A DNA stretch of 64,000 bases. Source: Streptomyces cinnamoneus (GTDB lineage Bacteria > Actinomycetota > Actinomycetes > Streptomycetales > Streptomycetaceae). Positions 28,678 to 37,357 of this stretch are shown here, one piece after another. The notes under the pieces were generated by a model. That model was not told the origin of the DNA. It saw nothing but the letters and a program-made list of their open reading frames with translations, and did no database searches. The position numbers were made by a program, and so were the translations under genes. Position 1 is the first letter of the stretch. Each line of letters begins with the position of its first letter. Location of the stretch: NCBI RefSeq assembly GCF_014650495.1, contig NZ_BMVB01000008.1, forward strand, positions 248,001-312,000, read 5' to 3'.

Positions 28678-29103
28678 GTGGCCACCAACCGCATCGCGAC
28701 CACTGTCTGGAACGGCGAGCTGATCAAGGGCAGCGGCGAAGTCGCCCTCGAGTCGTCCGGCATCGGGACGTACCCCGTCACCTGGGCCTCCCGCGCGGAG
28801 GAGGCCAACGGCAAGACCAGCCCGGAGGAGCTCATCGCGGCCGCTCACTCCAGCTGCTTCTCCATGGCCCTCTCGCACGCCCTGACCGGTGCCGGTACGC
28901 CGCCCACGCGCCTGGAGACCAGGGCCGAGGTGACGTTCCAGCCGGGTGAGGGCATCACGGGCATCCACCTGACCGTGCGGGGCGAGGTGCCCGGCCTGGA
29001 CGAGGAGGGATTCGTCTCGGCGGCCGAGGACGCCAAGAAGAACTGCCCGGTCAGCCAGGCGCTCACCGGGACGACGATCACGCTCTCCGCCGAGATCGCC
29101 TGA
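28678..29103 (+). CDS. OsmC-family peroxidase
   Basis: A 141-residue OsmC-type protein from the GTG at 28678, with GGAGG nine bases upstream. The two redox Cys are in AAAHSSCFSMALSHAL and in KKNCPVSQAL. OsmC proteins form dimers and reduce organic hydroperoxides using thiols such as dihydrolipoyl proteins or mycothiol-linked systems. It is OsmC rather than Ohr by the motif around the second Cys (NCPVS instead of VCPYS); the Ohr protein is encoded 3.6 kb away. It closes a thioredoxin, phosphatase, OsmC run on one strand. Confidence 0.93.
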   Translation: MATNRIATTVWNGELIKGSGEVALESSGIGTYPVTWASRAEEANGKTSPEELIAAAHSSCFSMALSHALTGAGTPPTRLETRAEVTFQPGEGITGIHLTVRGEVPGLDEEGFVSAAEDAKKNCPVSQALTGTTITLSAEIA

Positions 29104-29157
29104 CCGGACCGCCGGGACGGGTCCGAGTGCGTCGGGGCCACGGCCCCGCCCGGCCGG

Positions 29158-29727
29158 TCAGCCGCGCAGTATCGCGTAGACGATGAGGTTCTCCGCCGGA
29201 CGGCCGTCGTGCGTGCGGTGTCCGCCCGTGCACGTCACCAGGCGCAGCGCCTTCTCCGGCGTCTCCCCGAAGACCCGGTGGACGGGGAAGTCGCTCGTGG
29301 CGGCCCTCTCGGTGCCGGTCACGGAGAAGTGCAGCACCGTGCCGTCGCCGCGTTCGACGACGATCGCGGTGCCCTCGGTGACCTTGTCCAGGTCGCGGAA
29401 GACGGCCTTGCCGCCGTGGGTGTCGTCGTGGCCGATGATCACGGCGGCACCCCGTGCGCCGGGCGCGGCGCTGTCCGTGTACCAGCCGGCGGTCATGCCC
29501 TTGTCCGGCGGCGGGGCCGGAACGGGGTCGTCCCCGGTCCGTTCCAGGCGGAACAGCGGGCTGGCCACGCCGATGGAGGGGATGACGACGCGCGTCGGCT
29601 CCTCGGCATGGGCCGGCCCGCCGATGACCTTGTCGGTCCCGCCGCCCGGTGCACAGGCGGCGGCCGCCCCCAGCGCGGGCAGGGCCAGCAGCAGGGCGAG
29701 GACGACGAGGCTTCGACGACGGGACAT
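29158..29727 (-). CDS. Class F sortase
   Basis: A 189-residue exported transpeptidase-like protein. The signal region is SLVVLALLLALPALGAAAAC; the Cys could be a weak lipobox. The sortase fold follows with PSIGVASPL, the catalytic His in AAVIIGHDDTHGG, Cys166 in LRLVTCTGG and an Arg further on (HDGRPAENLIV). Class F enzymes are common in Actinobacteria, often in several copies; their sorting targets are largely unknown. Start is the ATG at 29727. No LPXTG-type substrate is seen nearby. Confidence 0.9.
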   Translation of the reverse strand: MSRRRSLVVLALLLALPALGAAAACAPGGGTDKVIGGPAHAEEPTRVVIPSIGVASPLFRLERTGDDPVPAPPPDKGMTAGWYTDSAAPGARGAAVIIGHDDTHGGKAVFRDLDKVTEGTAIVVERGDGTVLHFSVTGTERAATSDFPVHRVFGETPEKALRLVTCTGGHRTHDGRPAENLIVYAILRG

Positions 29728-29822
29728 GGCGTCCACCGTATGAGGCGCACCGGTGCCCCTGCCTCGGCCGATCGGCCAGTTCGCCGTCCTCCCGCGGGGC
29801 GACGCCCGCTCGGGTGCGGCCG

Positions 29823-30437
29823 TCAGGGCACCAGCCGCTGGAACAGGCCCCAGGTGAACTCCGCCACGTACGCGCTGCGCTTCCCCTCCGCATCCGGGGC
29901 GGTGAAGGCCAGCTGCCAGCGCGTGGGGGCCGTGCCCTCCATCGGGCGGGCGGGGGCGAAGGCCCGGGCCACCTCGTCCACCGTGCACGACCAGGGGCGC
30001 AGGTCCTCGATCGTGCGCAGCGCGGGGCCCCGGGCGCCGGGGGCGCGGACCAGCCATGCGTTCCAGACCGCCCCGCCGGGCGCGGACAGCACCTCGAAGT
30101 GCAGGTCGGGCCAGAGCGGCACCGGCCAGGACTGGGCCTCGAAGACCAGGTCGCCGACGCGGCGCTCGCCGGTGGTGGCGGGCGGGCCCAGCACGGACCG
30201 GTAGCGGGGGCCGGCGCCGCGGCGACGGGAGTGCGTCATGGCCTGCCAGCGGCGGTTGGCCTCGCGCATGTCGGCACGGCTCACGCCCAGTTCGCGCAGC
30301 GCGTCCTCGACCGGGCCGGACTGGTGGTCGGCCATCCGGCGGAGCAGGACGAGCTGGAAGTCCAGCGGTCCCGGTCCCGGGCCGGTGGCGGGTGCGGGAT
30401 CGTGGGCGGGGTCGGGAGCCGGTGTCATGGGGGCCAT
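29823..30437 (-). CDS. Conserved hypothetical protein
   Basis: About 204 residues from the ATG at 30437 (30428 is equally possible). The first 30 residues are Pro/Ala/Asp-rich. The rest is a compact soluble domain: LDFQLVLLRRMADHQSGPVEDALRELGVSRADMREANRRWQAMTHSRR is helical, and then Trp-rich beta-like parts follow (FEAQSWPVPLWPDLHFEVLSA, VWNAWLVRAPG, RPWSCTVDEVARAF). I do not recognise a family. No ribosome site is clear; the gene may have a leaderless start. It lies upstream of the sortase gene by 95 bases. Confidence 0.7.
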   Translation of the reverse strand: MAPMTPAPDPAHDPAPATGPGPGPLDFQLVLLRRMADHQSGPVEDALRELGVSRADMREANRRWQAMTHSRRRGAGPRYRSVLGPPATTGERRVGDLVFEAQSWPVPLWPDLHFEVLSAPGGAVWNAWLVRAPGARGPALRTIEDLRPWSCTVDEVARAFAPARPMEGTAPTRWQLAFTAPDAEGKRSAYVAEFTWGLFQRLVP

Positions 30438-30539
30438 GGTCGGGAAGGCCCGACTTTCGCGCAAGCTTTACCCACCGGCCGCCGTGTGCTGTTCCGGAGG
30501 CCGCCCACGCCGTGGTCGTGGCCGGTACGGTCTTGGGGC

Positions 30540-31055
30540 ATGACGGAAATCGACCCCCAGCGCAGCGCACTCGTTCTCGTCGACCTCATGGAGCGCGTCG
30601 TCGCGCTGCCCCTCGCCCCGCGGCCCGGCGACGAAGTGGCCGGGACGGCGGCGGAGTTGGCCGGCGCCTTCCGCAAGGCGGGGGCCCCGGTGGTGGTCGT
30701 ACGGGTGGAGCGGCCCGGCGTCGCGGAACAGCCGCCCGGCAGCGGGCTGCTGGCCGGGATCGCCGAGCCCGGCGACATCGAGATCGTCAAGCGGACGGTG
30801 GGGGCGTTCCACGGCACCGAGCTCGACGCCCGGCTGCGCGAGCGCGGCGTGCGGACGCTCGTCCTGGCCGGCATCGCCACGAACCTGGGTGTGGAGTCGA
30901 CCGCCCGCGCGGCCGCGGACCACGGCTACGACCTGGTCTTCGTCGAGGACGCGATGAGCGCCCTGACCGCCGAGGAGCACCGGGCGTCGGTGACGTTGGA
31001 CATGCCCCGCCTGGGCACGGTCGTCACGTCCACGGCCCTGACGCTGGCCGGCTAG
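30540..31055 (+). CDS. Isochorismatase-family cysteine hydrolase
   Basis: A 171-residue hydrolase. The catalytic Asp is in SALVLVDLMERVV, the Lys in DIEIVKRTVGAFHGTEL, and in place of the catalytic Cys there is ATNLGVESTARAA where most members have TNxCVExTAR. The Cys position is therefore Leu (ATNLGVEST), as in isochorismatases that act without Cys. Substrate unknown; nicotinamide or ureido compounds are common. Start is the ATG at 30540. Confidence 0.88.
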   Translation: MTEIDPQRSALVLVDLMERVVALPLAPRPGDEVAGTAAELAGAFRKAGAPVVVVRVERPGVAEQPPGSGLLAGIAEPGDIEIVKRTVGAFHGTELDARLRERGVRTLVLAGIATNLGVESTARAAADHGYDLVFVEDAMSALTAEEHRASVTLDMPRLGTVVTSTALTLAG

Positions 31056-31092
31056 CGACACGCCGGACGGCGCCCCGCCTGCCCCGTCGCGG

Positions 31093-31530
31093 TCAGTGGG
31101 CTTCCCCCAGCATCCGCCTCAGCAGGTCGCGCAGTGCCGTGCGCTCCTCCGTCGACAGGCCGGCCAGGGGCTCGCGGGCGAAGTTCAGTGACTCGCGCAG
31201 GCGGGCCGCCGTCGCCGTGCCCTCCTCGGTCGCGGCGGCCAGCTTCACGCGGCGGTCCTCCGGGTCCGTGCGGCGCTCGACCAGGCCGCGGGTCGCCAGG
31301 CGGTCCACGATCCCCGTCACGTTCGACGGCTCGCACTTCAGCTTCAGGGCGATCCGCCGCATCGGCATGGGCTCGCGGGCGAGCAGCGCCAGGACGCGGG
31401 CCTGTGCGCCGGTGAGGGAGTACTGGGCCGCCGCCTCCTCGTACTCCTCGTGGTAGCGCGCGACGACGGTCCCGATGAGCTCGCACACCTCGTAGGTGAG
31501 GGCGTCGGCCGGCGGTGTCGGAGAAGTCAT
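31093..31530 (-). CDS. MarR-family regulator, possible OhrR-type redox sensor
   Basis: A 145-residue winged-helix repressor. The DNA-binding part is MRRIALKLKCEPSNVTGIVDRLATRGLVERR with the wing TDPEDRRVKLAAAT. Two Cys occur: Cys16 (LTYEVCELIG) in the first helix, close to where OhrR proteins carry their reactive Cys, and Cys66 in the recognition region. It is divergent from an MDR reductase gene followed by ohr, so it probably controls that pair and may sense organic hydroperoxides. Other signature residues of OhrR (the Tyr pair near the Cys) are not clearly present, so ligand sensing of another kind is possible. ATG at 31530. Confidence 0.85.
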   Translation of the reverse strand: MTSPTPPADALTYEVCELIGTVVARYHEEYEEAAAQYSLTGAQARVLALLAREPMPMRRIALKLKCEPSNVTGIVDRLATRGLVERRTDPEDRRVKLAAATEEGTATAARLRESLNFAREPLAGLSTEERTALRDLLRRMLGEAH

Positions 31531-31620
31531 GGGACACAGGTTACCCGGTTACTTGACAACATGAAATATCGAGGCACATGATTGTTTCAGCTCCTGAAGT
31601 ATTCAGAAGGGTTGGTCCCC
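31531..31620 (+). promoter_or_regulatory. Divergent promoter region of the MarR/MDR/Ohr group
   Basis: TTGACA at 31554-31559 with CATGAT at 31578-31583 (18-base spacer) forms a credible plus-strand promoter. Palindromes suited to a MarR dimer include CTGAAGTATTCAG (31595-31607, 5-base arms) and the pair TGAAA (31563) / TTTCA (31586). The region is much AT-richer than its surroundings. Confidence 0.55.
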
Positions 31621-32640
31621 ATGTCCGCCACGCCTGCCACCAGTCGCGAATGGCACCTCGTCGCCCGTCCCCAGGGCTGGCCGAAGCCCGAGGACTTCGC
31701 CCTGCGCGAGGCCCCGGTCGCCGAACCCGCCGAGGGGCAGATCCTGGTCCGCAACATCCACCTGTCCGTGGACCCGTACATGCGGGGCCGGATGAACGAC
31801 GTGAAGTCCTACATCCCGCCCTTCCAGCTCGACCAGCCGATGGACGGCGGGGCGGTCGGCGAGGTCATCGCCTCCCGCGCCGAGGGCTTCGCCCCCGGTG
31901 ACCACGTCCTGCACGGCCTCGGCTGGCGGGAGTACGCGGTGGTCGACGCCGCGCGCGCCGCCAAGGTCGATCCCGGCGTCGCCCCGCTCTCCGCCTACCT
32001 CGGCGTGCTCGGCATGCCGGGCATGACCGCCTACGCGGGCCTGCTGGAGGTCGCCTCCTTCAAGGAGGGCGACGTCGTCTTCGTCTCCGGCGCCGCCGGT
32101 GCCGTCGGCAGCCTGGTCGGCCAGATCGCGGGGCTCAAGGGCGCCGCGCGCGTCATCGGCAGCGCGGGCTCGGACGAGAAGGTCAAGGTCCTCCTCGACG
32201 AGTACGGCTTCGACGCCGCCTTCAACTACAAGAAGGGCCCGGTCGCCGAGCAGCTGAAGGAGGCCGCCCCCGACGGCATCGACGTCTACTTCGACAACGT
32301 CGGCGGCGAGCACCTCGAAGCGGCGCTCGGCTCCCTCAACCTCAAGGGCCGCGTCACCATCTGCGGCATGATCGCCCAGTACAACGCGACCGAGCCGACG
32401 CCCGGCCCGCGCAACATGGTCAACATCCTGGCCAAGCGCCTGCGCGTCCAGGGCATGATCGTCTCCGACCACGAGGCGCTGCGCCCGCAGTTCGTCCAGG
32501 AGGTCGGCGGCTGGATCCGCTCCGGCGAGCTCACCTACCGCGAGACGGTCGTGCACGGCATCGAGCACGTCGGGGACGCCTTCCTCGGCCTGCTGCGTGG
32601 TGAGAACACCGGCAAGATGATCGTCACCCTCGGCGACTGA
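31621..32640 (+). CDS. Zinc-free MDR-family NADP-dependent oxidoreductase
   Basis: A 339-residue medium-chain reductase of the 2-alkenal/leukotriene-B4 reductase type (CurA-like). N-terminal catalytic fold with VDPYMRGRMND near residue 48; NADP-binding VVFVSGAAGAVGSLVGQIAGLKG near residue 150; and IDVYFDNVGGEHLEAALGSLNLKGR near residue 220. No zinc Cys/His set. Such enzymes reduce the double bond of reactive enals and quinones, fitting the peroxide-defence neighbours. ATG at 31621 with a purine-rich stretch (AGAAGGG) upstream. It is divergent from the MarR gene and followed by ohr after 62 bases. Confidence 0.92.
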   Translation: MSATPATSREWHLVARPQGWPKPEDFALREAPVAEPAEGQILVRNIHLSVDPYMRGRMNDVKSYIPPFQLDQPMDGGAVGEVIASRAEGFAPGDHVLHGLGWREYAVVDAARAAKVDPGVAPLSAYLGVLGMPGMTAYAGLLEVASFKEGDVVFVSGAAGAVGSLVGQIAGLKGAARVIGSAGSDEKVKVLLDEYGFDAAFNYKKGPVAEQLKEAAPDGIDVYFDNVGGEHLEAALGSLNLKGRVTICGMIAQYNATEPTPGPRNMVNILAKRLRVQGMIVSDHEALRPQFVQEVGGWIRSGELTYRETVVHGIEHVGDAFLGLLRGENTGKMIVTLGD

Positions 32641-32652
32641 CGGCCCCGGACG

Positions 32653-32689
32653 CTCTTCTCCCCTCCCTCTCTTCCTCTCTTCTCTCTTT
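32653..32689 (+). other. 37-base pure pyrimidine tract before ohr
   Basis: Every plus-strand base from 32653 to 32689 is C or T, with a CTCTT/CCTCT rhythm. It ends directly at TTTAAGGAAAA, which holds the ohr ribosome site. Such a tract is out of character for this GC-skewed genome and could form an H-DNA-like structure or act as an unstructured translation leader. Confidence 0.7.
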
Positions 32690-32702
32690 AAGGAAAATCG
32701 TT

Positions 32703-33131
<429 letters not shown>

Positions 33132-33206
33132 CCGGGACGTCTCCGGGACGGTACCGGGACGCGAGCGCGACGGCCGCGTCCCACCGAGCGGCTACGCTTT
33201 CCCGCC

Positions 33207-34010
33207 ATGCGAGACCTTGTAGCGGGCATGACGTACCTGGCCAGGGGCCAGCGCTGGGTGGGGCGCAACCGCCGGCAGTGGGGGTTCGGGCTGCTGCCCG
33301 GGCTGATCACGCTGGTCGGATACGCGGCGGCGATCGTCGCGCTCGTCGCCGGTGCGGACGACGCGGTCGTCTGGGCCACGCCCTTCGCCGACGACTGGGG
33401 CTCGCCCTGGCTCGGCCTCTTCCGCGGGGCCATGACCGCGCTGTTCTTCGGCGGCTGCCTGCTGCTCGCGCTGATCTCCTTCACCGCCGTGACGCTGCTC
33501 GTCGGCCAGCCCTTCTACGAGGCGCTCTCCGAGCGGGTCGACCGGGCCGAGGGCGGCGCCGTCCCCGAGTCCGGACTGCCGCTGTGGCGGGAGCTGTGGA
33601 TCTCGGCCCGTGAGAGCCTCGCCGTGCTGGTGCGGGTGGCCCTGTGGGGAGTGCTGCTCTTCGCGCTGGGCTTCGTGCCCGTCATCGGACAGACCGTCAT
33701 CCCTGCGATCGGCTTCTGCGTCTCGGGCTTCTTCCTCGCGGAAGAGCTCACGGCGGTCGCCCTCCAGCGGCGGGGCGTGCCACTGAAGGAACGGCTGGCG
33801 ATGCTGCGCTCGCGCAAGCTGCTGACGCTGGGCTTCGGGGTGCCGCTGGCGCTGCTGTTCCTGATCCCGCTCGTGGCGGTGTTCGTGATGCCGGGCGCCG
33901 TGGCGGGGGCGACGCTGCTGGTGAGGGACCTGACGGGGGAACAGGCGGAGCAGGACGGCGAGAGGGTGACCGAGGCCGGGAGCCCGTCCGAGAGCCTCCC
34001 CGCCCTGTAG
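33207..34010 (+). CDS. EI24/CysZ-like membrane protein
   Basis: A 267-residue integral membrane protein with about six hydrophobic segments. The N-terminal phrase LVAGMTYLARGQRWVGRNRRQW and the later VGQPFYEALSERVDRAEGG are typical of EI24-domain proteins, which include the sulfate transporter CysZ. The central helix pair (VLVRVALWGVLLFALGFVPVIGQTVIPAIGFCVSGFFLAEE) fits as well. The cargo is not evident here. ATG at 33207. The C-terminal 20 residues are charged and probably cytosolic. Convergent with the hydrolase gene downstream. Confidence 0.87.
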   Translation: MRDLVAGMTYLARGQRWVGRNRRQWGFGLLPGLITLVGYAAAIVALVAGADDAVVWATPFADDWGSPWLGLFRGAMTALFFGGCLLLALISFTAVTLLVGQPFYEALSERVDRAEGGAVPESGLPLWRELWISARESLAVLVRVALWGVLLFALGFVPVIGQTVIPAIGFCVSGFFLAEELTAVALQRRGVPLKERLAMLRSRKLLTLGFGVPLALLFLIPLVAVFVMPGAVAGATLLVRDLTGEQAEQDGERVTEAGSPSESLPAL

Positions 34011-34020
34011 GCCGCGGGCC

Positions 34021-34041
34021 GGCCCGGACCGGCGCCGGGCC
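34021..34041. terminator. Hairpin between convergent genes
   Basis: GGCCCGG (34021-34027) and CCGGGCC (34035-34041) around a seven-base loop, midway between two convergent genes. GC-rich, no T run. Confidence 0.4.
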
Positions 34042-34059
34042 CCGGGGCCGCCGGACGTC

Positions 34060-34794
34060 TCACACGAGAACGTCCGCCACCGCGGCCACCACCAGCCCGG
34101 CCTCCGTCTCCCCGGCCACCGCCAGTTCCGCCCCGTCCGGCCCCCACACCGCGCTCAGGCCGCACGCGTCGTACGGCCCCGCCGCCCCGACGTGGTTGGC
34201 CAGCAGGACGTGCAGGCCGTTGTCCTTCGCCAGGGCGGGGAAGATCTCCCGCCGCTCGGCCTGCCCCGGCCCCCGGCCGTACAGCGAACTCGCCACCAGC
34301 ACCCGGCAGCCGTCCGCCACGGCGCGCTCCGCGAGGTCGGGGAAGTGGGCGTCGAAGCAGATGGCGAGGCCGAACGCCGTGCCGTCCAGCGTGAAGCGGC
34401 CGTCCTGCGTGCCGGCCACGAACCCGGCGGCGCGCTCGCCGTCCGTCACGTGCACCTTGTCGTAGCGGGTGAGCAGCGCGCCGTCCGGCCCGTACACGAA
34501 CGAGCTGATCGTCGGCCCCTGCGCCGTCCGCCCTGCGCAGTTGACCACCGCCGCGACGCCTGCCGCCCGGCAGGCGTCGCGGACCGGGGCGAGCCGCGGG
34601 TCGCCGGGGGCCAGGGCCAGCCGGCCGGGGTCGGCGGCAACGGCGTCGAGCTCGTAGCCGGTGACCGCCAGTTCCCCGAAGACGACGAGCGCAGCGCCGC
34701 GCCCGCCGGCCTCGGCGACGAAGCCGGCCATGCGGGCCACGTTCGCCCCGACGTCGAGCGGACGGGCCGTGAACTGCGCTGTTGCAATGATCAT
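34060..34794 (-). CDS. Carbon-nitrogen (nitrilase-family) hydrolase
   Basis: A 244-residue amidase-like enzyme. The catalytic triad is visible: Glu in FGELAVTGYE, Lys in LTRYDKVHVTDGE, Cys in GLAICFDAHFPDLAE. The Cys neighbourhood (CFDAHFPD in place of CYDxxFPE) is slightly unusual but keeps the essential residues. Substrate could be an omega-amide or a carbamoyl compound. ATG at 34794. It lies eight bases after the pyroglutamyl-peptidase-like gene on the same strand, so the two may be an operon. Confidence 0.92.
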   Translation of the reverse strand: MIIATAQFTARPLDVGANVARMAGFVAEAGGRGAALVVFGELAVTGYELDAVAADPGRLALAPGDPRLAPVRDACRAAGVAAVVNCAGRTAQGPTISSFVYGPDGALLTRYDKVHVTDGERAAGFVAGTQDGRFTLDGTAFGLAICFDAHFPDLAERAVADGCRVLVASSLYGRGPGQAERREIFPALAKDNGLHVLLANHVGAAGPYDACGLSAVWGPDGAELAVAGETEAGLVVAAVADVLV

Positions 34795-34801
34795 GACCCC
34801 A

Positions 34802-36130
34802 TCATGACCGCCCGGCGCTCCCCACGGCCACCGCCAGCACCGACCGGATCTGAGCGGTGATCGCGAGCCGGTTGTTCACGAACGCGGGGTCGGTGACCTG
34901 CCCGTGCGCGGGATCGGTGTTGCCCTGGCCGAACTGCAGCACCGGCGTGTGCAGATGCCCGCCGGGCACCCGTGCCCGTACGGCGTCGCGCAGCAGCGTG
35001 GCGCGGTAGGCGATCTCGTTGGAGAGGTAGTCGCCACCGCCGCCCGCGCGGGCCGTCGAGCCCGGCGTCGGGCCGTCCGCCCGGTGCTCCTCCTCGGTGC
35101 CGCCCGCCGGTATCTCGGTGACGGCGGTGTTGTCGTACACCGGGAACGGGCCCGTCCGCGCGGCCGTGATCGCGGCGTACGGCAGGGTGGTGGTCGTCCA
35201 CTGCGGCTGCGGGGTGACGGTCGGGATGCCGGACGGCACGGGCACGGTCCCGGTGCGGGAGACGTTCAGGTTGTCCGGGTAGCCGCCGCGCCAGGCCCCG
35301 TTGGTGCGCTCGACGTCGAAGCGGCCGACGCGGCCCTGGCTGATGGTGGTGAACAGGTCCACCCGGCCCGGCCCCGGCCGCAGGTGCGGCAGCAGCGTCC
35401 GCTCGACGGTGCCGTCCGCGAAATCCGCCCAGCGCACGGGGAAGACGGCCGCCTCGATGCGCGCCGGGCCCGCGGGCGTCTCGACGGTGGTGCCGTCGAG
35501 GGCGAGCGCCGCCGCCCCCGAGGGGTTGGAGCGCCGGACGTCGGAGTCGAGCTGGAACGGGTCGAAGCCGGTGATCACCACGCGCTTCACCCCGTCGCCC
35601 GGCGGCAGCTCGATCGAGTCCTGCCCGCGCGAGGTGCGCTCCACCGCGGCCACCAGGTCCGCACGCCGCCGCTCGTCCAGGGCGAACGCCGGCCGCCACT
35701 CGCGCAGCGCCCGCGTCAGGGCCAGCCGCGCCCAGTACAGCGGCCGGTCGTCGTCCCGGCTCAGGTCGCCGCCGTCCGGACCGCGGCCCTGGGCCCGGTC
35801 CACGGCCCGCCGCCACAGGTTCCGCCCTTCGGCCGTCACCAGCTTTTCGGCCTCCGCGCAGGAACGGGTCCGGCCCAGGCCGCGGGTGAAGCCGGCCGTG
35901 AGGCCGTCGAATCCGCTGCGGCGCAGGATCTCCTGCGGTACGGGGCCGGTCAGCCGCTGCTCCTCGACGGTGAGCGGCGCGGGGGAGGGGCCGGCGGCCG
36001 CGGCGGGGACGGACAGGGCGAGCGGGGCGCAGACGAGCAGGGCGGCGCCGAGGGCACCGAGCCGGCACCGGCGGGAGACGCCGGTTTGGGAGGCGAGTGC
36101 GTTCCGGGAAGCATTCTCATGAGGTCTCAT
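34802..36130 (-). CDS. Secreted pyroglutamyl-peptidase-like protein, catalytic Cys replaced by Ser
   Basis: About 442 residues from the ATG at 36130 (a TTG at 36175 is also open). Signal peptide RRCRLGALGAALLVCAPLALSVPAAAA. From about residue 175 it follows peptidase family C15: VVITGFDPFQLDSDVRRSNPSG, then TISQGRVGRFDVERTNGA (the active-site Glu region), then GGDYLSNEIAYRATLL and GGHLHTPVLQ. In active members the last two read YVCN and FIHVP; here the Cys is Ser370 (codon TCC, bases 35021-35023 on the minus strand), while His is kept. N-terminal addition of about 170 residues and secretion are unlike the small cytosolic enzymes. It may be a pseudo-peptidase or use Ser. Confidence 0.8.
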   Translation of the reverse strand: MRPHENASRNALASQTGVSRRCRLGALGAALLVCAPLALSVPAAAAGPSPAPLTVEEQRLTGPVPQEILRRSGFDGLTAGFTRGLGRTRSCAEAEKLVTAEGRNLWRRAVDRAQGRGPDGGDLSRDDDRPLYWARLALTRALREWRPAFALDERRRADLVAAVERTSRGQDSIELPPGDGVKRVVITGFDPFQLDSDVRRSNPSGAAALALDGTTVETPAGPARIEAAVFPVRWADFADGTVERTLLPHLRPGPGRVDLFTTISQGRVGRFDVERTNGAWRGGYPDNLNVSRTGTVPVPSGIPTVTPQPQWTTTTLPYAAITAARTGPFPVYDNTAVTEIPAGGTEEEHRADGPTPGSTARAGGGGDYLSNEIAYRATLLRDAVRARVPGGHLHTPVLQFGQGNTDPAHGQVTDPAFVNNRLAITAQIRSVLAVAVGSAGRS

Positions 36131-36195
36131 GAGGCGGAAGGAAACCACCGTGGCCGCTTTGACGGTAGAGGGCAACCAACACCCTGTGGAGCCCG

Positions 36196-37026
36196 ATGAG
36201 TTCCGGACACAATGGCGGGATGAACGCAGTGCCGCTTCTCGCCGATCCGCTCATATCCGCCGGAAGACTCTTCGCTGACGCACTGTTCGACCCGGGTGCC
36301 GGTCAAGGCACCCGCCAGTTCACCGAGTTGGCCCTCGCCCTGCTCCTCTCCTCGCTCATCGGCCTGGAGCGCGAGCTGCAGCAGAAGAGCGCGGGGCTGC
36401 GCACCCACACCCTGGTCGGGGTGGGCAGCGCACTGTTCATGGAAATCTCGATCCACGGCTTCTCCGCGCTGCCCGCGCTGGACGGCGCCCGCCTGGACGG
36501 CTCGCGGGTCGCCGCGCAGATCGTCTCCGGCATCGGCTTCATCGGCGGCGGTCTCATCTTCGTCCGCCGTGACGCGGTGCGCGGCCTGACCACGGCCGCC
36601 ACCATCTGGCTGACCTGCGCGATCGGCATGGCCTGCGGCGGCGGGCTGCCGCTGCTCGGCGCCGCCGCGACCCTGGTGCACTTCCTGGTGGTGCGCGGCT
36701 TCCCCATGGTCACCCGCCGGCTGACGGTGGCGCCGGTCACCGAGCGGGTCGAGCTGCGGCTGTCCTACCGGACGCGCCGGGGCCTGCTGGGGCGGGTCCT
36801 GGAGCTGTGCACCAAGAGCGGCTTCCAGGTGACGGACGTTCAGGTCGACGCCACCGACCCGGGCGGCGGCGAAGGGTCCGACAAGGGCAAGAGCAAGGGC
36901 AAGGAGGCGGGTGTCGTCCTCAGCCTGGAGGGCAAGGGCTCCGCGCATCCGCTGGTCGAGGAGCTGACGGACTGGGACGGCATCCTCGGCGTCGGACTCC
37001 GCGCGCACCGCGAGAGCACGGAGTGA
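36196..37026 (+). CDS. MgtC/SapB-family membrane protein
   Basis: A 276-residue protein. The hydrophobic core holds the MgtC signature: LALALLLSSLIGLERELQQKSAGLRTHTLVGVGSALFM, then QIVSGIGFIGGGLIFVRRDAVRGLTTAATIWLTCAIGMACG. The C-terminal soluble domain is ACT-like (RVELRLSYRTRRGLLGRVLELCTKSGFQVTDVQVDA). A charged insert (GGGEGSDKGKSKGKEAG, about residues 223-239) interrupts it. MgtC proteins modulate membrane ATPase and acid/Mg2+ stress in pathogens; the role in Streptomyces is unclear. Start at 36196; 36220 is an alternative. Confidence 0.9.
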   Translation: MSSGHNGGMNAVPLLADPLISAGRLFADALFDPGAGQGTRQFTELALALLLSSLIGLERELQQKSAGLRTHTLVGVGSALFMEISIHGFSALPALDGARLDGSRVAAQIVSGIGFIGGGLIFVRRDAVRGLTTAATIWLTCAIGMACGGGLPLLGAAATLVHFLVVRGFPMVTRRLTVAPVTERVELRLSYRTRRGLLGRVLELCTKSGFQVTDVQVDATDPGGGEGSDKGKSKGKEAGVVLSLEGKGSAHPLVEELTDWDGILGVGLRAHRESTE

Positions 37027-37357
37027 TCCGCGGGCGTCCGGCGCCGTTCCCCGCCGAGGGTGAACTCGCTTGGGAGATCGGGGCCTTCATCCGATAGCGT
37101 GCGGGGCGAGGGCGGGCGCGCACACCGCGTCCGGACCCTCGGCCACGGCCTGGCCTCCGCCGGGCGGGTGCGCGGGGCGCCGGCTGCCCGGGGCGAGGGT
37201 ACGGGCGCCGGAGCCACGGACCGCGCCCGCGTCACCGGTGGCGGACCAGGCCGTGCGACGGGCCGGCTCTCCGGCCACCCCAGGGGCGGGGGCGGGGCCA
37301 CCTGACAGGCCCTGCCCCTTCCCTCCCGGCCCACGAGCCCCCCCGGTACGGCCCTTC
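37027..37357. other. Intergenic stretch between convergent genes
   Basis: About 330 bases with no credible gene. Its only structure is an 11-pair hairpin at 37289-37318. Confidence 0.5.
37289..37318 (+). terminator. Hairpin between convergent genes
   Basis: GGGGC-G-GGGCC, eight-base loop, GGCCC-T-GCCCC, counting one G-T wobble, followed by TT. It suits termination of the mgtC transcript. Confidence 0.5.
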
